The position numbers and the translations under genes were made by a program. From Ilumatobacteraceae bacterium (GTDB taxonomy: Bacteria; Actinomycetota; Acidimicrobiia; Acidimicrobiales; Ilumatobacteraceae): 64,000 bases of DNA. Position 1 is the first letter of the stretch; each line of letters opens with the position of its first letter. Shown here piece after piece: positions 43,837 through 52,191 of the stretch. The notes under the pieces were generated by a model that did no database searches, was not told the DNA's origin, and saw only the letters and a list, made by a program, of their open reading frames with translations. The stretch covers positions 1 through 64,000 of the forward strand of contig JAOBWK010000075.1 in the NCBI GenBank assembly GCA_025463305.1, given 5' to 3'.

Positions 43837-44420
43837 TCGAGGACCTGCAACACATCGGGGACGCGCTGGAGCTGGCGATCGCCCGCGACGTCGCGGCGAG
43901 TCGAAACAACGTGACGTCGCTCCGGCATGTTCCGGTCGACCACACCGACAGCCCCGAGGAGGCCACTGTGCTCACCGAAACATCTCCCATCGTCACCCTC
44001 GACTCCCGCCGGCGTCGTGTGCCGCGCCGCACCGTCGTCATCGTTGCGGCACTCGCCACCCTCGGCATCGGCGGTGTCGCCGCGGCCACGGCGATCCACC
44101 TCTCGAGCGACGAGGTCAGCCACGGACTGCCGGGTGGATCCGCGATCTTCGAGGGCACGGGCCCGTCGTGCGCGACCACCGGTGACGGCAACGTCTTCAC
44201 CTGCACGCTGGCTTCGGCGCCGACCCAGGACGTCGAGACGAACTACACCGGCACGCTCGAGACGTTCGTCGACGGCACGTCCCACATCGCCGGCGGTTGC
44301 ATCGGTGACACGGCTGACGGCCTGCACTGGACGTGCTACGCCGGCCAGCTCGCGGTCGACAAGGGCATCATGGTCCAGGACATGCTCGGCTTGCTGCAGA
44401 CCGCTCCGTCGCACGGCTGA
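43833..44420 (+). CDS. Membrane protein coupled to the sigma factor, possible anti-sigma factor
   Basis: A 195-residue protein with an N-terminal cytoplasmic part of about 65 residues, one membrane helix (about 70-90, TVVIVAALATLGIGGVAAAT) and an outside domain with four cysteines (PSCATTGDGNVFTC and GGCIGDTADGLHWTCY). The topology is that of an anti-sigma factor, and its GTG overlaps the sigma stop by 4 nt. However, the cytoplasmic part lacks the His-x3-Cys-x2-Cys zinc motif of ZAS anti-sigma proteins. So the regulatory role comes from gene order, not from a recognised domain. Confidence 0.72.
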   Translation: MIEDLQHIGDALELAIARDVAASRNNVTSLRHVPVDHTDSPEEATVLTETSPIVTLDSRRRRVPRRTVVIVAALATLGIGGVAAATAIHLSSDEVSHGLPGGSAIFEGTGPSCATTGDGNVFTCTLASAPTQDVETNYTGTLETFVDGTSHIAGGCIGDTADGLHWTCYAGQLAVDKGIMVQDMLGLLQTAPSHG

Positions 44421-44446
44421 GGACCCCGCCGCTCGCCGGTGGCTGG

Positions 44447-44452
44447 CAGAAT
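44447..44452 (+). promoter_or_regulatory. Leaderless-type -10 box (CAGAAT) for the M24 peptidase gene
   Basis: CAGAAT ends 6 nt before the ATG at 44459. The first base deviates from TANNNT. Confidence 0.45.
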
Positions 44453-44458
44453 GGCCCG

Positions 44459-45595
44459 ATGAACACCGCTGGTGCCCCCGCCCCGCTGCCCACCGCCGTC
44501 TACCTCGAGCGCATGGAGCGGGCCCGGGCCCAGATGGAGGCCAAGGGCATCGACGTGCTCCTGCTCTCGCTCGGCCTCGACCTGCCGTACATCACCGGCT
44601 ACCACGCGATGCCGCTGGAGCGGCTGACGATGCTGGTCGTGCCTCGCGACGGCGAGGCGCGACTGGTCATCCCGCGCATGGAGGCGGCGCGGGTGGTGCC
44701 CCAGCCGGGCGTGTTCGAGGTGCGCCCGTGGGGCGAGACCGAGAACCCGGTCGAGATCGTCGCCGAGCTAACCAAGGCCGGTGGCGCCGCCGAGTCCGTC
44801 GCGATGGGCGATCAGACGTGGGCCCGGTTCCTGATCGAGCTGCTGCCGCTGCTGCCGAAGGCGTCGTACAGCCGCGCCGACGTCGTGACGTCGATGCGGA
44901 TGACCAAGGACGCCGCCGAGATCGCTGCGCTGCGCAAGGCCGGTGCCGCGGTCGATCGCATCGCGGCGCAGCTGCAAGCGGGCGAGATCCCCCTCGTCGG
45001 TCGCACCGAGGCCGCCGTGTCGGCCGACATCTCCGAGCGGATCATCGCCGAGGGCCATCAGGTCGTGAACTTCGCGATCGTCGCCGCCGGACCGAACGCG
45101 GCGTCGCCCCACCACAGTGCGAGCGAGCGCGTCATCGGCCGCGACGAGATCCTGCTGTGCGACTTCGGTGGCACGATGGACGGATACTGCAGCGACATCA
45201 CCCGCTGCGTGTACCTCGGCACGCCGCCCGCCGAGGTGGCCGACGCCTACGCCGTGTTGCACGAGGCCCAGCGCGCCGCTTCGCTCGCGGGCACGGTGGG
45301 CACGTCGTGCGAGGACGTCGACCGCACCGCCCGGAGGATCATCGCCGACGCCGGCTACGGCGAGTACTTCTTCCATCGCACCGGCCACGGCATCGGCCTC
45401 GAGGGCCACGAGGATCCGTACATCGTCGAAGGCAACTCGCTCCCGCTCGCCGCCGGCCACGCGTACAGCGTCGAGCCCGGGATCTACATGGAAGGCAAGT
45501 GGGGCATGCGCCTCGAGGACATCATCGTCGCCACCGCCGACGGCCCGCTGCCGATGAACACCGCCAACCACGACCTCGTCGCTCTGGACGTCTAG
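44459..45595 (+). CDS. M24-family peptidase (Xaa-Pro aminopeptidase-like)
   Basis: A 378-residue cytosolic metallopeptidase. The N-terminal creatinase-like domain (residues about 1-140) is followed by the pita-bread catalytic domain. The metal ligands can be placed: Asp in LLCDFGGTMDG, Asp in CSDITRCVY, His in RTGHGIGLEGHE, Glu in YSVEPGIYME and Glu in MRLEDIIV. It would remove an N-terminal residue before proline from peptides. It forms a single-gene unit ending in a clear hairpin. Confidence 0.92.
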   Translation: MNTAGAPAPLPTAVYLERMERARAQMEAKGIDVLLLSLGLDLPYITGYHAMPLERLTMLVVPRDGEARLVIPRMEAARVVPQPGVFEVRPWGETENPVEIVAELTKAGGAAESVAMGDQTWARFLIELLPLLPKASYSRADVVTSMRMTKDAAEIAALRKAGAAVDRIAAQLQAGEIPLVGRTEAAVSADISERIIAEGHQVVNFAIVAAGPNAASPHHSASERVIGRDEILLCDFGGTMDGYCSDITRCVYLGTPPAEVADAYAVLHEAQRAASLAGTVGTSCEDVDRTARRIIADAGYGEYFFHRTGHGIGLEGHEDPYIVEGNSLPLAAGHAYSVEPGIYMEGKWGMRLEDIIVATADGPLPMNTANHDLVALDV

Positions 45596-45605
45596 GAAAC
45601 CCGAA

Positions 45606-45631
45606 GTGCCGGGGCCGTGAGCCCGCGGCAC
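45606..45631. terminator. Bidirectional hairpin between convergent genes
   Basis: GTGCCG-GGGC, loop CGTGA, GCCC-G-CGGCAC: a 10-bp stem with one bulged G between the peptidase (+) and thiolase (-) stops. Confidence 0.65.
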
Positions 45632-45634
45632 GGA

Positions 45635-46837
45635 CTACGCCGCTGACTTCTCCAGGATGTGGATGCCGCAGGCGGAGCCGAGGCCGATGACGTGGGCCAG
45701 GCCGACCTTGGCGCCCTCGATCTGACGATCGCCGGCCTCGCCACGGAGGTGGTGGCAGATCTCCCAGATGTTGGCGATGCCGGTGGCGGCGATGGGATGG
45801 CCCTTCGACTCGAGGCCGCCGGACACGTTGACCGGGGTCTTGCCGTCGCGCCAGGTGGCGCCGCTGTCGAAGAACGATCCGGCCTCGCCGGGTGCGCAGA
45901 GCATCAGGTTGTCGTAGTGGACGAGCTCGGCGGTGGCGAAGCAGTCGTGGAGCTCGACGAGGTCGAGGTCCTCGGGGCCGACGCCGGCGAGGCTGTAGGC
46001 CTGCTCGGCGGCACGGCGGGTGAGGGTGTTGACGTCGGGCAGCACCTGGCACGACTCCTGCCACGGATCCGAGGTGAGGATCGACGCCGAGACCTTGACG
46101 GCGCGCCGCTGCTGCTCGAGCGAGAGCGTCTTCAGCTTGGCGCCGCTCACGACCACCGCAGCGGCCGCACCGTCGCAGTTGGCCGAGCACATCGCCCGCG
46201 TGTTCGGGTAGGAGATCATCAGGTCGTTCTTGATCTCGTCGAGCGTGAACCGCTTCGAGTACGCCGCCAGCGGGTTGAGCGTGGAGTGGGCGTGGTTCTT
46301 CTCGCTGATCTTCGCGAAGGTGTCGAAGTCGACGCCGCCGTAGGTGTTCGCGTACTGCATGCCGACCTGGGCGAAGACGCCGGGCATGGTGTCGGTGCCG
46401 ATGCGACCGTCGGTGCCACCGACGGCGCCGTAGCGACCGGCCGGGGTCCAGTTGGCGTCGGCCTTGCGGCTGCCACCGGCGAGGAGGCCGGCGCCGGAGA
46501 GCTTCTCGACACCGACCGCGAGGCCCATGTCGCACTCGCCGGCCTTGATCGACAAGATCGCGGTGCGCAGCGCTGTGGCGCCGGTGGCGCAGGCGTTGGA
46601 CACGTTGAACACGGGGATGCCGGTCTGGCCGATCTGCTTCTGGATCTGCTGGCCGATGCCGGCGCTGGCCTGCATCAGACAGCCGGCGGCGAGGACGCCG
46701 ATGTCGGCCATCGTCACGCCGCCGTCGGCGAGCGCGGCCATCGCCGCCTGCGAGGCGAGGTCCACCGTGTCCTTGTCCGGGTGCTTGCCGAACTTGGTCA
46801 TGTTGATCCCGAGGATCCAGATGTCGTCGCTGGCCAT
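45635..46837 (-). CDS. Thiolase / lipid-transfer (SCP-x type) acyl-CoA thiolase
   Basis: A 400-residue thiolase-fold enzyme of the SCP-x subgroup, which cleaves 3-ketoacyl-CoAs, often of steroid or branched chains. Cys83 in VSNACATGATALRTA is the nucleophile position. The other conserved blocks are VELHDCFATAEL, GGLESKGHPIAATG (active-site His) and GLGSACGIHILEK. The ATG at 46837 has AGGAGC upstream as ribosome site. The DUF35 zinc-ribbon gene lies 95 bp upstream on the same strand; such pairs form one complex in other organisms. Confidence 0.92.
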   Translation of the reverse strand: MASDDIWILGINMTKFGKHPDKDTVDLASQAAMAALADGGVTMADIGVLAAGCLMQASAGIGQQIQKQIGQTGIPVFNVSNACATGATALRTAILSIKAGECDMGLAVGVEKLSGAGLLAGGSRKADANWTPAGRYGAVGGTDGRIGTDTMPGVFAQVGMQYANTYGGVDFDTFAKISEKNHAHSTLNPLAAYSKRFTLDEIKNDLMISYPNTRAMCSANCDGAAAAVVVSGAKLKTLSLEQQRRAVKVSASILTSDPWQESCQVLPDVNTLTRRAAEQAYSLAGVGPEDLDLVELHDCFATAELVHYDNLMLCAPGEAGSFFDSGATWRDGKTPVNVSGGLESKGHPIAATGIANIWEICHHLRGEAGDRQIEGAKVGLAHVIGLGSACGIHILEKSAA

Positions 46838-46932
46838 GTGAGCAGCTCCTTGTGCGAGGTGTGTGGTGGAGGAAACGGTACGGGGAAATCGAGCGCCGAG
46901 GTGGCGATGTTCAGGACTGAAGCGGCCGAGGG

Positions 46933-47328
46933 TCAGGCAGCGGGTTCGAACCCGAAGTTGATGGCTTCGGTGCCGGCCTCGTCGGTGCCGACGGGCACGG
47001 TGGTGAGGCGGACCTTCATGCCGAGCGTGACGTGCTCGGGATCGGGGGTGACGTTGGCGAGGTTGCCGCGCACGCTCGTGCCGCCGCAGTCGACGAGGGC
47101 GGCGACGAACGGCACCGGCACACCGGGTGCGGCGAAGGCGACGATGGTGAAGGCCTTGACGGTGCCCTCGGTGGGGATGTCCACCTTGCGGAACTCCGTC
47201 TTGAAGCACGACGCACAGGCGTTGCGGCGATCGAAGAAGCGCGCACCGCAGGAGGTGCACTCGTTGGCGACGAGGTGAGGGTGATCGCCGAGCACCAGGT
47301 AGTCGACGAAGGGGATCTGTTCAGACAC
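46933..47328 (-). CDS. DUF35 zinc-ribbon/OB-fold partner of the thiolase
   Basis: A 131-residue protein. Residues about 20-50 are a rubredoxin-like zinc ribbon with two Cys-x2-Cys knuckles (NECTSCGARFFDRRNACASC). The rest is an OB-fold that in related proteins binds acyl-CoA beside a thiolase or aldolase. The GTG start at 47328 fits the family N-terminus (VSEQIPFVDYLVL); AAGACT 6 nt upstream suggests a leaderless start, and GAGG could also act as ribosome site. It is expressed with the thiolase at 45635. Confidence 0.88.
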   Translation of the reverse strand: MSEQIPFVDYLVLGDHPHLVANECTSCGARFFDRRNACASCFKTEFRKVDIPTEGTVKAFTIVAFAAPGVPVPFVAALVDCGGTSVRGNLANVTPDPEHVTLGMKVRLTTVPVGTDEAGTEAINFGFEPAA

Positions 47329-47415
47329 GGCCTCAGTCTTCAAGATCGGGGTGTCCCGGTGCAACGTGGAGTCCCCGAGGTGCCTAACGTCGCATGCTGA
47401 GCAAGGGGGTCCGCG

Positions 47416-49125
47416 ATGTTGGACGTTGTCATCACCGGAGGAACCGTCATCGACGGCACGGGCGCCGAGCGGGTGCGCGCCGATGTCGGGATCCGCGACG
47501 GGAAGATCGTCGAGATCGGCGACATCAGTGAGCCCGCCACGCGCACGGTCGACGCGACCGACCAGATCGTGGCCCCGGGGTTCATCGACATCCACACCCA
47601 CTACGACGCGCAGGCGTTCTGGGACAGCTCGCTGAGCCCGTCGCCGCTCCACGGCGTCACCACCGTGATGGGCGGCAACTGCGGCTTCACGATCGCCCCG
47701 CTCACGCCCGAGGACGGCGACTACCTGATGCGCATGCTCGCCCGTGTCGAGGGCATGCCGCTCCAGTCGCTGCAGCAGGGCGTGCCGTGGGACTGGCGCA
47801 GCACCGCCGAGTACCTCGACCGGCTCGACGGCACACTCATGCCGAACGCCGGGTTCCTCGTCGGCCACTCGGCGATCCGCCGGGTGGTGATGAAGGACGC
47901 CGCCACCGAACGGGTGGCCACGGCCGACGAGCTCGAGCAGATGAAGCGACTGCTCCGCGAGGGCCTCGCCGCCGGCGGGATGGGCTTCTCGTCGACGTGG
48001 TCCACCTCGCACAACGACCACGTCGGTCAGCCGGTTCCCTCGCGCCACGCCAGCCGCGAGGAGCTGATGGCGCTGTGCAGCATCGTCGGCGAGTTCCCCG
48101 GCACGACGCTGGAGTTCATCCCCCAGGTCGGCCCGTTCAGCGATGCGACCTTCGAGCTGATGGCCGACATGAGCGTCGCCGCGAACCGGCCGCTCAACTG
48201 GAACCTGCTCGCCGTGCAGGCCCAGAACTGGGACACCGTGCAGCACCAGTTGACCGGCGGCGACATCGCCGAGGCCAAGGGCGGACGTGTGCTCGCGCTC
48301 ACGCTGCCCGACACGTTCCGGCTCCGCCTCAACCTGCGCAGCGGCTTCATCCTCGACATCCTTCCCGGTTGGGACAAGCTGATGGCGCTGTCGCCGGAGG
48401 CCAAGCTGGCGATGTTGCGCGATCCTGCCGGCCGCGCCGAGATGGACCGTCTCGCCCAGTCGGCGGTGAACCTGCGCGGCCTCGCCAACTGGACCACCTA
48501 CTCGTTGCTGGAGACGTTCAGCGCGAAGTGGAAGCCGTACGAGGGGCGCACGCTCGGGGCCATCGCCACCGAGCTCGGGTCCACGCCGTGGGACGTGCTG
48601 TGCGACGTCGCGATCGACGACGACCTGAACACCGTCATCGCCAGCGCCGACACCGGCCAGACCGATGCGAGCTGGGAGAAGCGGGTCGAGGTCTGGCGCG
48701 ATCCTCGGGCGATCGTCGGCGCGTCCGATGCCGGGGCGCACCTCGACATGATCGATAGCTTCAGCTACGCCACCACCCTCATCGCGCGCACCACCGTGGA
48801 CCGGTCGCTGCTGCCGCTCGAGGAGGCCGTGCACTACCTCACCGGATCACCCGCGGCGCTCTACGGGCTGAAGGGCCGGGGCGTGCTCGCCGCTGGCAAC
48901 GCCGCCGACATCGTGATCTTCGACCCCACCCGCATCGGGCCGGGCGAGGTGTACACCAAGTTCGACCTCCCGGGTGGCGCCGGACGCGTCTACGGCGAGG
49001 CGAACGGCATCACCAACGTCTTCGTCAACGGCGTCGAGTGCGTGGCCGAGGGTGAGCTGCTCGATGCCCGTCCCGGCACCCTGCTGCGCAGCGGCCGCGA
49101 CACGGACACCGTAACGGCTCACTGA
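47416..49125 (+). CDS. N-acyl-D-amino-acid deacylase-like amidohydrolase
   Basis: A 569-residue metal hydrolase of the amidohydrolase superfamily, D-aminoacylase/dihydroorotase-like. Metal ligands appear in APGFIDIHTHYDAQAFWD (His-x-His near residue 58). TTVMGGNCGFTIAPL is the conserved Cys-containing block. Later ligands include the Asp in GASDAGAHLDMI. The last 60 residues complete the small beta domain (NAADIVIFDPTRIG). AAGGGGG before the ATG is the ribosome site. The actual substrate is uncertain; many relatives annotated as D-aminoacylases act on other amides. Confidence 0.9.
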   Translation: MLDVVITGGTVIDGTGAERVRADVGIRDGKIVEIGDISEPATRTVDATDQIVAPGFIDIHTHYDAQAFWDSSLSPSPLHGVTTVMGGNCGFTIAPLTPEDGDYLMRMLARVEGMPLQSLQQGVPWDWRSTAEYLDRLDGTLMPNAGFLVGHSAIRRVVMKDAATERVATADELEQMKRLLREGLAAGGMGFSSTWSTSHNDHVGQPVPSRHASREELMALCSIVGEFPGTTLEFIPQVGPFSDATFELMADMSVAANRPLNWNLLAVQAQNWDTVQHQLTGGDIAEAKGGRVLALTLPDTFRLRLNLRSGFILDILPGWDKLMALSPEAKLAMLRDPAGRAEMDRLAQSAVNLRGLANWTTYSLLETFSAKWKPYEGRTLGAIATELGSTPWDVLCDVAIDDDLNTVIASADTGQTDASWEKRVEVWRDPRAIVGASDAGAHLDMIDSFSYATTLIARTTVDRSLLPLEEAVHYLTGSPAALYGLKGRGVLAAGNAADIVIFDPTRIGPGEVYTKFDLPGGAGRVYGEANGITNVFVNGVECVAEGELLDARPGTLLRSGRDTDTVTAH

Positions 49126-49153
49126 CCGACGTTCGCCGGTCGCTGCGACGGTG

Positions 49154-49813
49154 TCAGCCGGCGACGGTGGTCGGTGTGAACAGCGACTGGTCGGCACCCG
49201 TCGTGAGCGCGGTCAGGTCGACGCGCACGTCGGGCGTGTCCTGCTGGGCGAGCAGACCGTCGGCCAGCGCGCAGTAGGTCTTGCTGCCGTCGGTGAAGAA
49301 CACCTGGGCGCACGTCGCAGGCTGGCCGGCGATGGTCTTGGTCGACGGCGTCGCCGCGCTGACCATCGTGTTCACGTCCTGGCGCAGGCGCAGCGACGCG
49401 GACGAGGAGTAGAAGTCGTGGGTCAGCTGGGTGTCGCTGACCGACTGGTCGAGGATCCCGGTCTGGCACACACCGGTTGTCAGCTCGCACGTCTGCGCGC
49501 CGGACGGCTGGTCGAGGAAGCGGACGTGGCCGATGGTGATCGAGCGGGTGTCGGGGGCGCTCTGGGCCACGATGGCCGTGCGGGTGGTGTTGCCGTACTT
49601 GGTGATCACGGTGTAGGTCGCCGTGTACTGGCTGGTGTTGGCCGCGCCGAGGTTGGTCAGCACGGCCTGGATGGCCGGGTCGCTGACCGCGGCCGACGCG
49701 GCGTCGGCGTCGTTCGCGAAGTGGCCGCGCTTGCCGGTGAAGCACCCGGTGAGCAAGACGGTGGACAGAGCAGCGATGGCGAGCGTGGAGGCGAGCGAGC
49801 GAGCTGAGCGCAT
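49154..49813 (-). CDS. Putative lipoprotein
   Basis: A 219-residue protein with a type II signal peptide. The lipobox is LLTGC with the lipidated Cys near residue 24 (ALSTVLLTGCFTG). The mature part is Ser/Thr-rich with two probable disulfide pairs (CELTTGVC and CAQVFF...YC). No domain recognised. ATG 49813 is chosen because it gives a standard signal; a longer upstream reading would bury it. It may be a cell-envelope sensor or binding protein; there is no further clue. Confidence 0.8.
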   Translation of the reverse strand: MRSARSLASTLAIAALSTVLLTGCFTGKRGHFANDADAASAAVSDPAIQAVLTNLGAANTSQYTATYTVITKYGNTTRTAIVAQSAPDTRSITIGHVRFLDQPSGAQTCELTTGVCQTGILDQSVSDTQLTHDFYSSSASLRLRQDVNTMVSAATPSTKTIAGQPATCAQVFFTDGSKTYCALADGLLAQQDTPDVRVDLTALTTGADQSLFTPTTVAG

Positions 49814-49872
49814 ATCGCACGGAGCGTAGGGGCTGTGACATGGCAAACGGTGGCGTGTCCGGCGGGCCGCCC

Positions 49873-49878
49873 TATCGT
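49873..49878 (+). promoter_or_regulatory. Leaderless-type -10 box (TATCGT) for the 49885 gene
   Basis: TATCGT ends 6 nt before the GTG at 49885. Confidence 0.6.
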
Positions 49879-49884
49879 CGTTCC

Positions 49885-50739
49885 GTGATCCGCGTCGACG
49901 CTGCCACCGTGCTGTTGCAGTGGGCCACCGGTGGGTTGCTGTTCCTCTGGTTCACCACACGGCGCCGTCTCGTCGGCATCGGCTACGGCTGGCTGCTGCG
50001 CGGCACGTACCTGCTGATGGCGGCCGGCTCGTTCGCCTGCGGCCTCGCGTTCGGCGTCGAGCCGGTGCGCGAAGCGGCCTCCATCGGCGTCACCGTCGCT
50101 GCGCTCGTGGCCTTCGTCGTCTCGGTGGCGCGCCGCAAGGCGGGTGTGAGCGGCCAGGCCGACGAGCACGATCGGCGCACCGAGCGGGTTGCGGCGATGA
50201 CGGGCATCGAGCGAGACGCGCCCGTGCGCGTCGACGGCGGCGCCGAGTTCCCACCCGTGCTGGACCTGATCGCGCCGATCATCGGCGTGGTCGGCCTGGT
50301 CGCCGCCGGCGTCGGCGCCGGCGGCAACGACGCCGTCGCGATCGTGCGCACCATCGTCGGAGCGGCGTTCCTCGGGGCGATCACCGACGCGATGCTGCTC
50401 GGCCACTGGTACCTCGTGCAGCCCGGCCTGCCGCGTGGGTTGCTGAACGAGCTGGTGAGCGTCACCAAGTACGTGCTGCCCGTCGAGGTCGCGGCGATGC
50501 TGCTGCCGACCGGGATGATCAGCGTGCTCAGCGGGCACATCTCCGATGGCTGGAACGGCACGCTCGGGTACTTCTGGGTGGCGTGCGCCGTCACCACGTT
50601 CATCCTGTGCGTGGTCACCCAGCGGGCGTTGCGCGAGAAGTACTACTCCGCGGTGATGGCGGCCACCGGGTTGCTGTACCTGGCGATCCTGACGGCGTTC
50701 GGCACCGACCTGGTCGCTCGCGCCGTGCTCGCCGGCTGA
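49885..50739 (+). CDS. Polytopic membrane protein of unknown function
   Basis: A 284-residue protein with about eight hydrophobic segments, the first two at residues about 5-22 and 35-57 and a charged cytoplasmic loop near residues 85-120. No transporter or enzyme motif recognised. The GTG 49885 start is chosen from the TATCGT box; an upstream ATG at 49840 would add 15 hydrophilic residues. It converges on the MFS gene. Confidence 0.75.
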   Translation: MIRVDAATVLLQWATGGLLFLWFTTRRRLVGIGYGWLLRGTYLLMAAGSFACGLAFGVEPVREAASIGVTVAALVAFVVSVARRKAGVSGQADEHDRRTERVAAMTGIERDAPVRVDGGAEFPPVLDLIAPIIGVVGLVAAGVGAGGNDAVAIVRTIVGAAFLGAITDAMLLGHWYLVQPGLPRGLLNELVSVTKYVLPVEVAAMLLPTGMISVLSGHISDGWNGTLGYFWVACAVTTFILCVVTQRALREKYYSAVMAATGLLYLAILTAFGTDLVARAVLAG

Positions 50740-50772
50740 GCCCTGCGCGGCTGATGCGGGGCGACTGAGTCG

Positions 50773-52158
50773 TCAGGCGCCGGTGGCGAGGACCGACCGG
50801 CTGCGCACCCCGCGGCTCGCCACCAGGCCGAGGCAGGCCAGCGCGCCGGCGATCCCGAAGTTGATCCCGAGCGCGCCGCGCAGGCCGAGCGACGTGTGGT
50901 CGGCGTAGGCGACGGTGGCGCCGCCGACGATGCTCATGATGCCGAAGCCGAGTGAGTCGCAGAGGTGGACCTGGCTGCTGACGGTGCCCTCGTGGCCGTC
51001 GACGGCGTAGCTCATCGAGGCGACGGTGGTGGGGTTGAAGAGGATGCCGATGCCGAGGCCGCCGATGCACCACGAGGCGAAGGTCAGCGACAGCGGCCAG
51101 CTCGGCGCGAGCACCGGGGCCGTGAGCGCGGCACCCATCAGCAGCAACCCGAAGCCCAACGCCGCACCACGTTGGGGCAGCAGGCGCACACCGCGCCGCG
51201 CGGCCCAGGCCTGCCCCGCGCTCCAGAACACGGCCGCGCCGGCGACGACGAAGCCCTGCACGATCGGTCGTGCGCCGTGGAAGCGGTCGGCGGCGAGCGG
51301 GATGAAGCTGTCGACGCCGAGGAACGTCGCAGTGACAAGGAACCGCACGGCCAGGATGGCCGGCAACCCGCGCCGAGCGCTGAACGTGCCCTCCGGCAGC
51401 AGCGACCGCAACGCCGGGACGGCGATCAGCGCGCCGACGAGCCCGCCCGTGGCCGTGACGAGGATGTGCTGGCTCTGCAGCCCGAACGCGATGAGGCCGA
51501 CGCCGGCCGCGGCCTGCACGGCCCGCGGCAGTCGTGACGGCACGGCATCGGTCGGCTCGGGACGGGCCAACCCACCCATCGCGCGCGACGTCAGCAGGGC
51601 GACCACGAGGGCCAGGGGAGCGATGCCGATGAACACCCAGCGCCATCCGAAGGAATCGGTGATGATGCCCGCGACGGCGGGCGCGATCAGGCTCGGCAGC
51701 ACCCACCCGGCGCTGAGGTAGGCGTACATCGTGCCCTGGCGCGACTCGGGGAACGCCCGCCGCACGGCGATGTAGGAGAGGGGAGCGAAGCCGCCGCTGC
51801 CCGCGCCCTGCAGGAACCGGCCGACGACCACCACGATCATCGACTGCGCGGTGGCCGCCACGATCAGGCCGGCCAGGAAGAACCCGATGCAGACCAGGAA
51901 CGGCGTGCGCACGCCGCGGCGATCGGCCGTCTCGCCGGCCCAGACGAGCGCCATCAGGTCGGCGAGCATGTAGGCCGCGATCGTCGTGCCGTACAGCGAC
52001 AGCCCGTGCAGCTCGTCCGTGATCGTCGGCAGCGCGGTGATGACCGCGGTGGTCTCGAACGCGACGAGCGTGACGCTGAGCACCAGCCCGATGGCAAGGG
52101 CTCGCTGGGCGGCGTCGAGGCGCGGCGCCGCGCTCGGGGACGTCCGCGCCGTGACCAT
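50773..52158 (-). CDS. Major facilitator superfamily transporter
   Basis: A 461-residue exporter-type MFS protein with about 12-14 membrane helices. The conserved motif between helices 2 and 3 is MALVWAGETADRRGVRTPFLV, with the Asp-Arg-Arg-Gly turn, and the helix-5-type motif is VLPSLIAPAVAGIITDSFGW. It is similar to drug or metabolite antiporters of the DHA2 type. TAGACT lies 7 nt before the ATG. Substrate unknown. Confidence 0.9.
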   Translation of the reverse strand: MVTARTSPSAAPRLDAAQRALAIGLVLSVTLVAFETTAVITALPTITDELHGLSLYGTTIAAYMLADLMALVWAGETADRRGVRTPFLVCIGFFLAGLIVAATAQSMIVVVVGRFLQGAGSGGFAPLSYIAVRRAFPESRQGTMYAYLSAGWVLPSLIAPAVAGIITDSFGWRWVFIGIAPLALVVALLTSRAMGGLARPEPTDAVPSRLPRAVQAAAGVGLIAFGLQSQHILVTATGGLVGALIAVPALRSLLPEGTFSARRGLPAILAVRFLVTATFLGVDSFIPLAADRFHGARPIVQGFVVAGAAVFWSAGQAWAARRGVRLLPQRGAALGFGLLLMGAALTAPVLAPSWPLSLTFASWCIGGLGIGILFNPTTVASMSYAVDGHEGTVSSQVHLCDSLGFGIMSIVGGATVAYADHTSLGLRGALGINFGIAGALACLGLVASRGVRSRSVLATGA

Positions 52159-52165
52159 GGCGAGC

Positions 52166-52171
52166 AGTCTA
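52166..52171 (-). promoter_or_regulatory. Leaderless-type -10 box (TAGACT) for the MFS gene
   Basis: On the minus strand TAGACT is followed by 7 nt and the ATG at 52158. Confidence 0.6.
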
Positions 52172-52191
52172 CGAACGCACCCCCGAGGTGC

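Noticed and set aside
46943..46956. GGGTTCGAACCCG, also T-loop-like
   Set aside because: It is inside the coding end of the DUF35 gene and is a simple palindrome; no tRNA arms fit on either strand.
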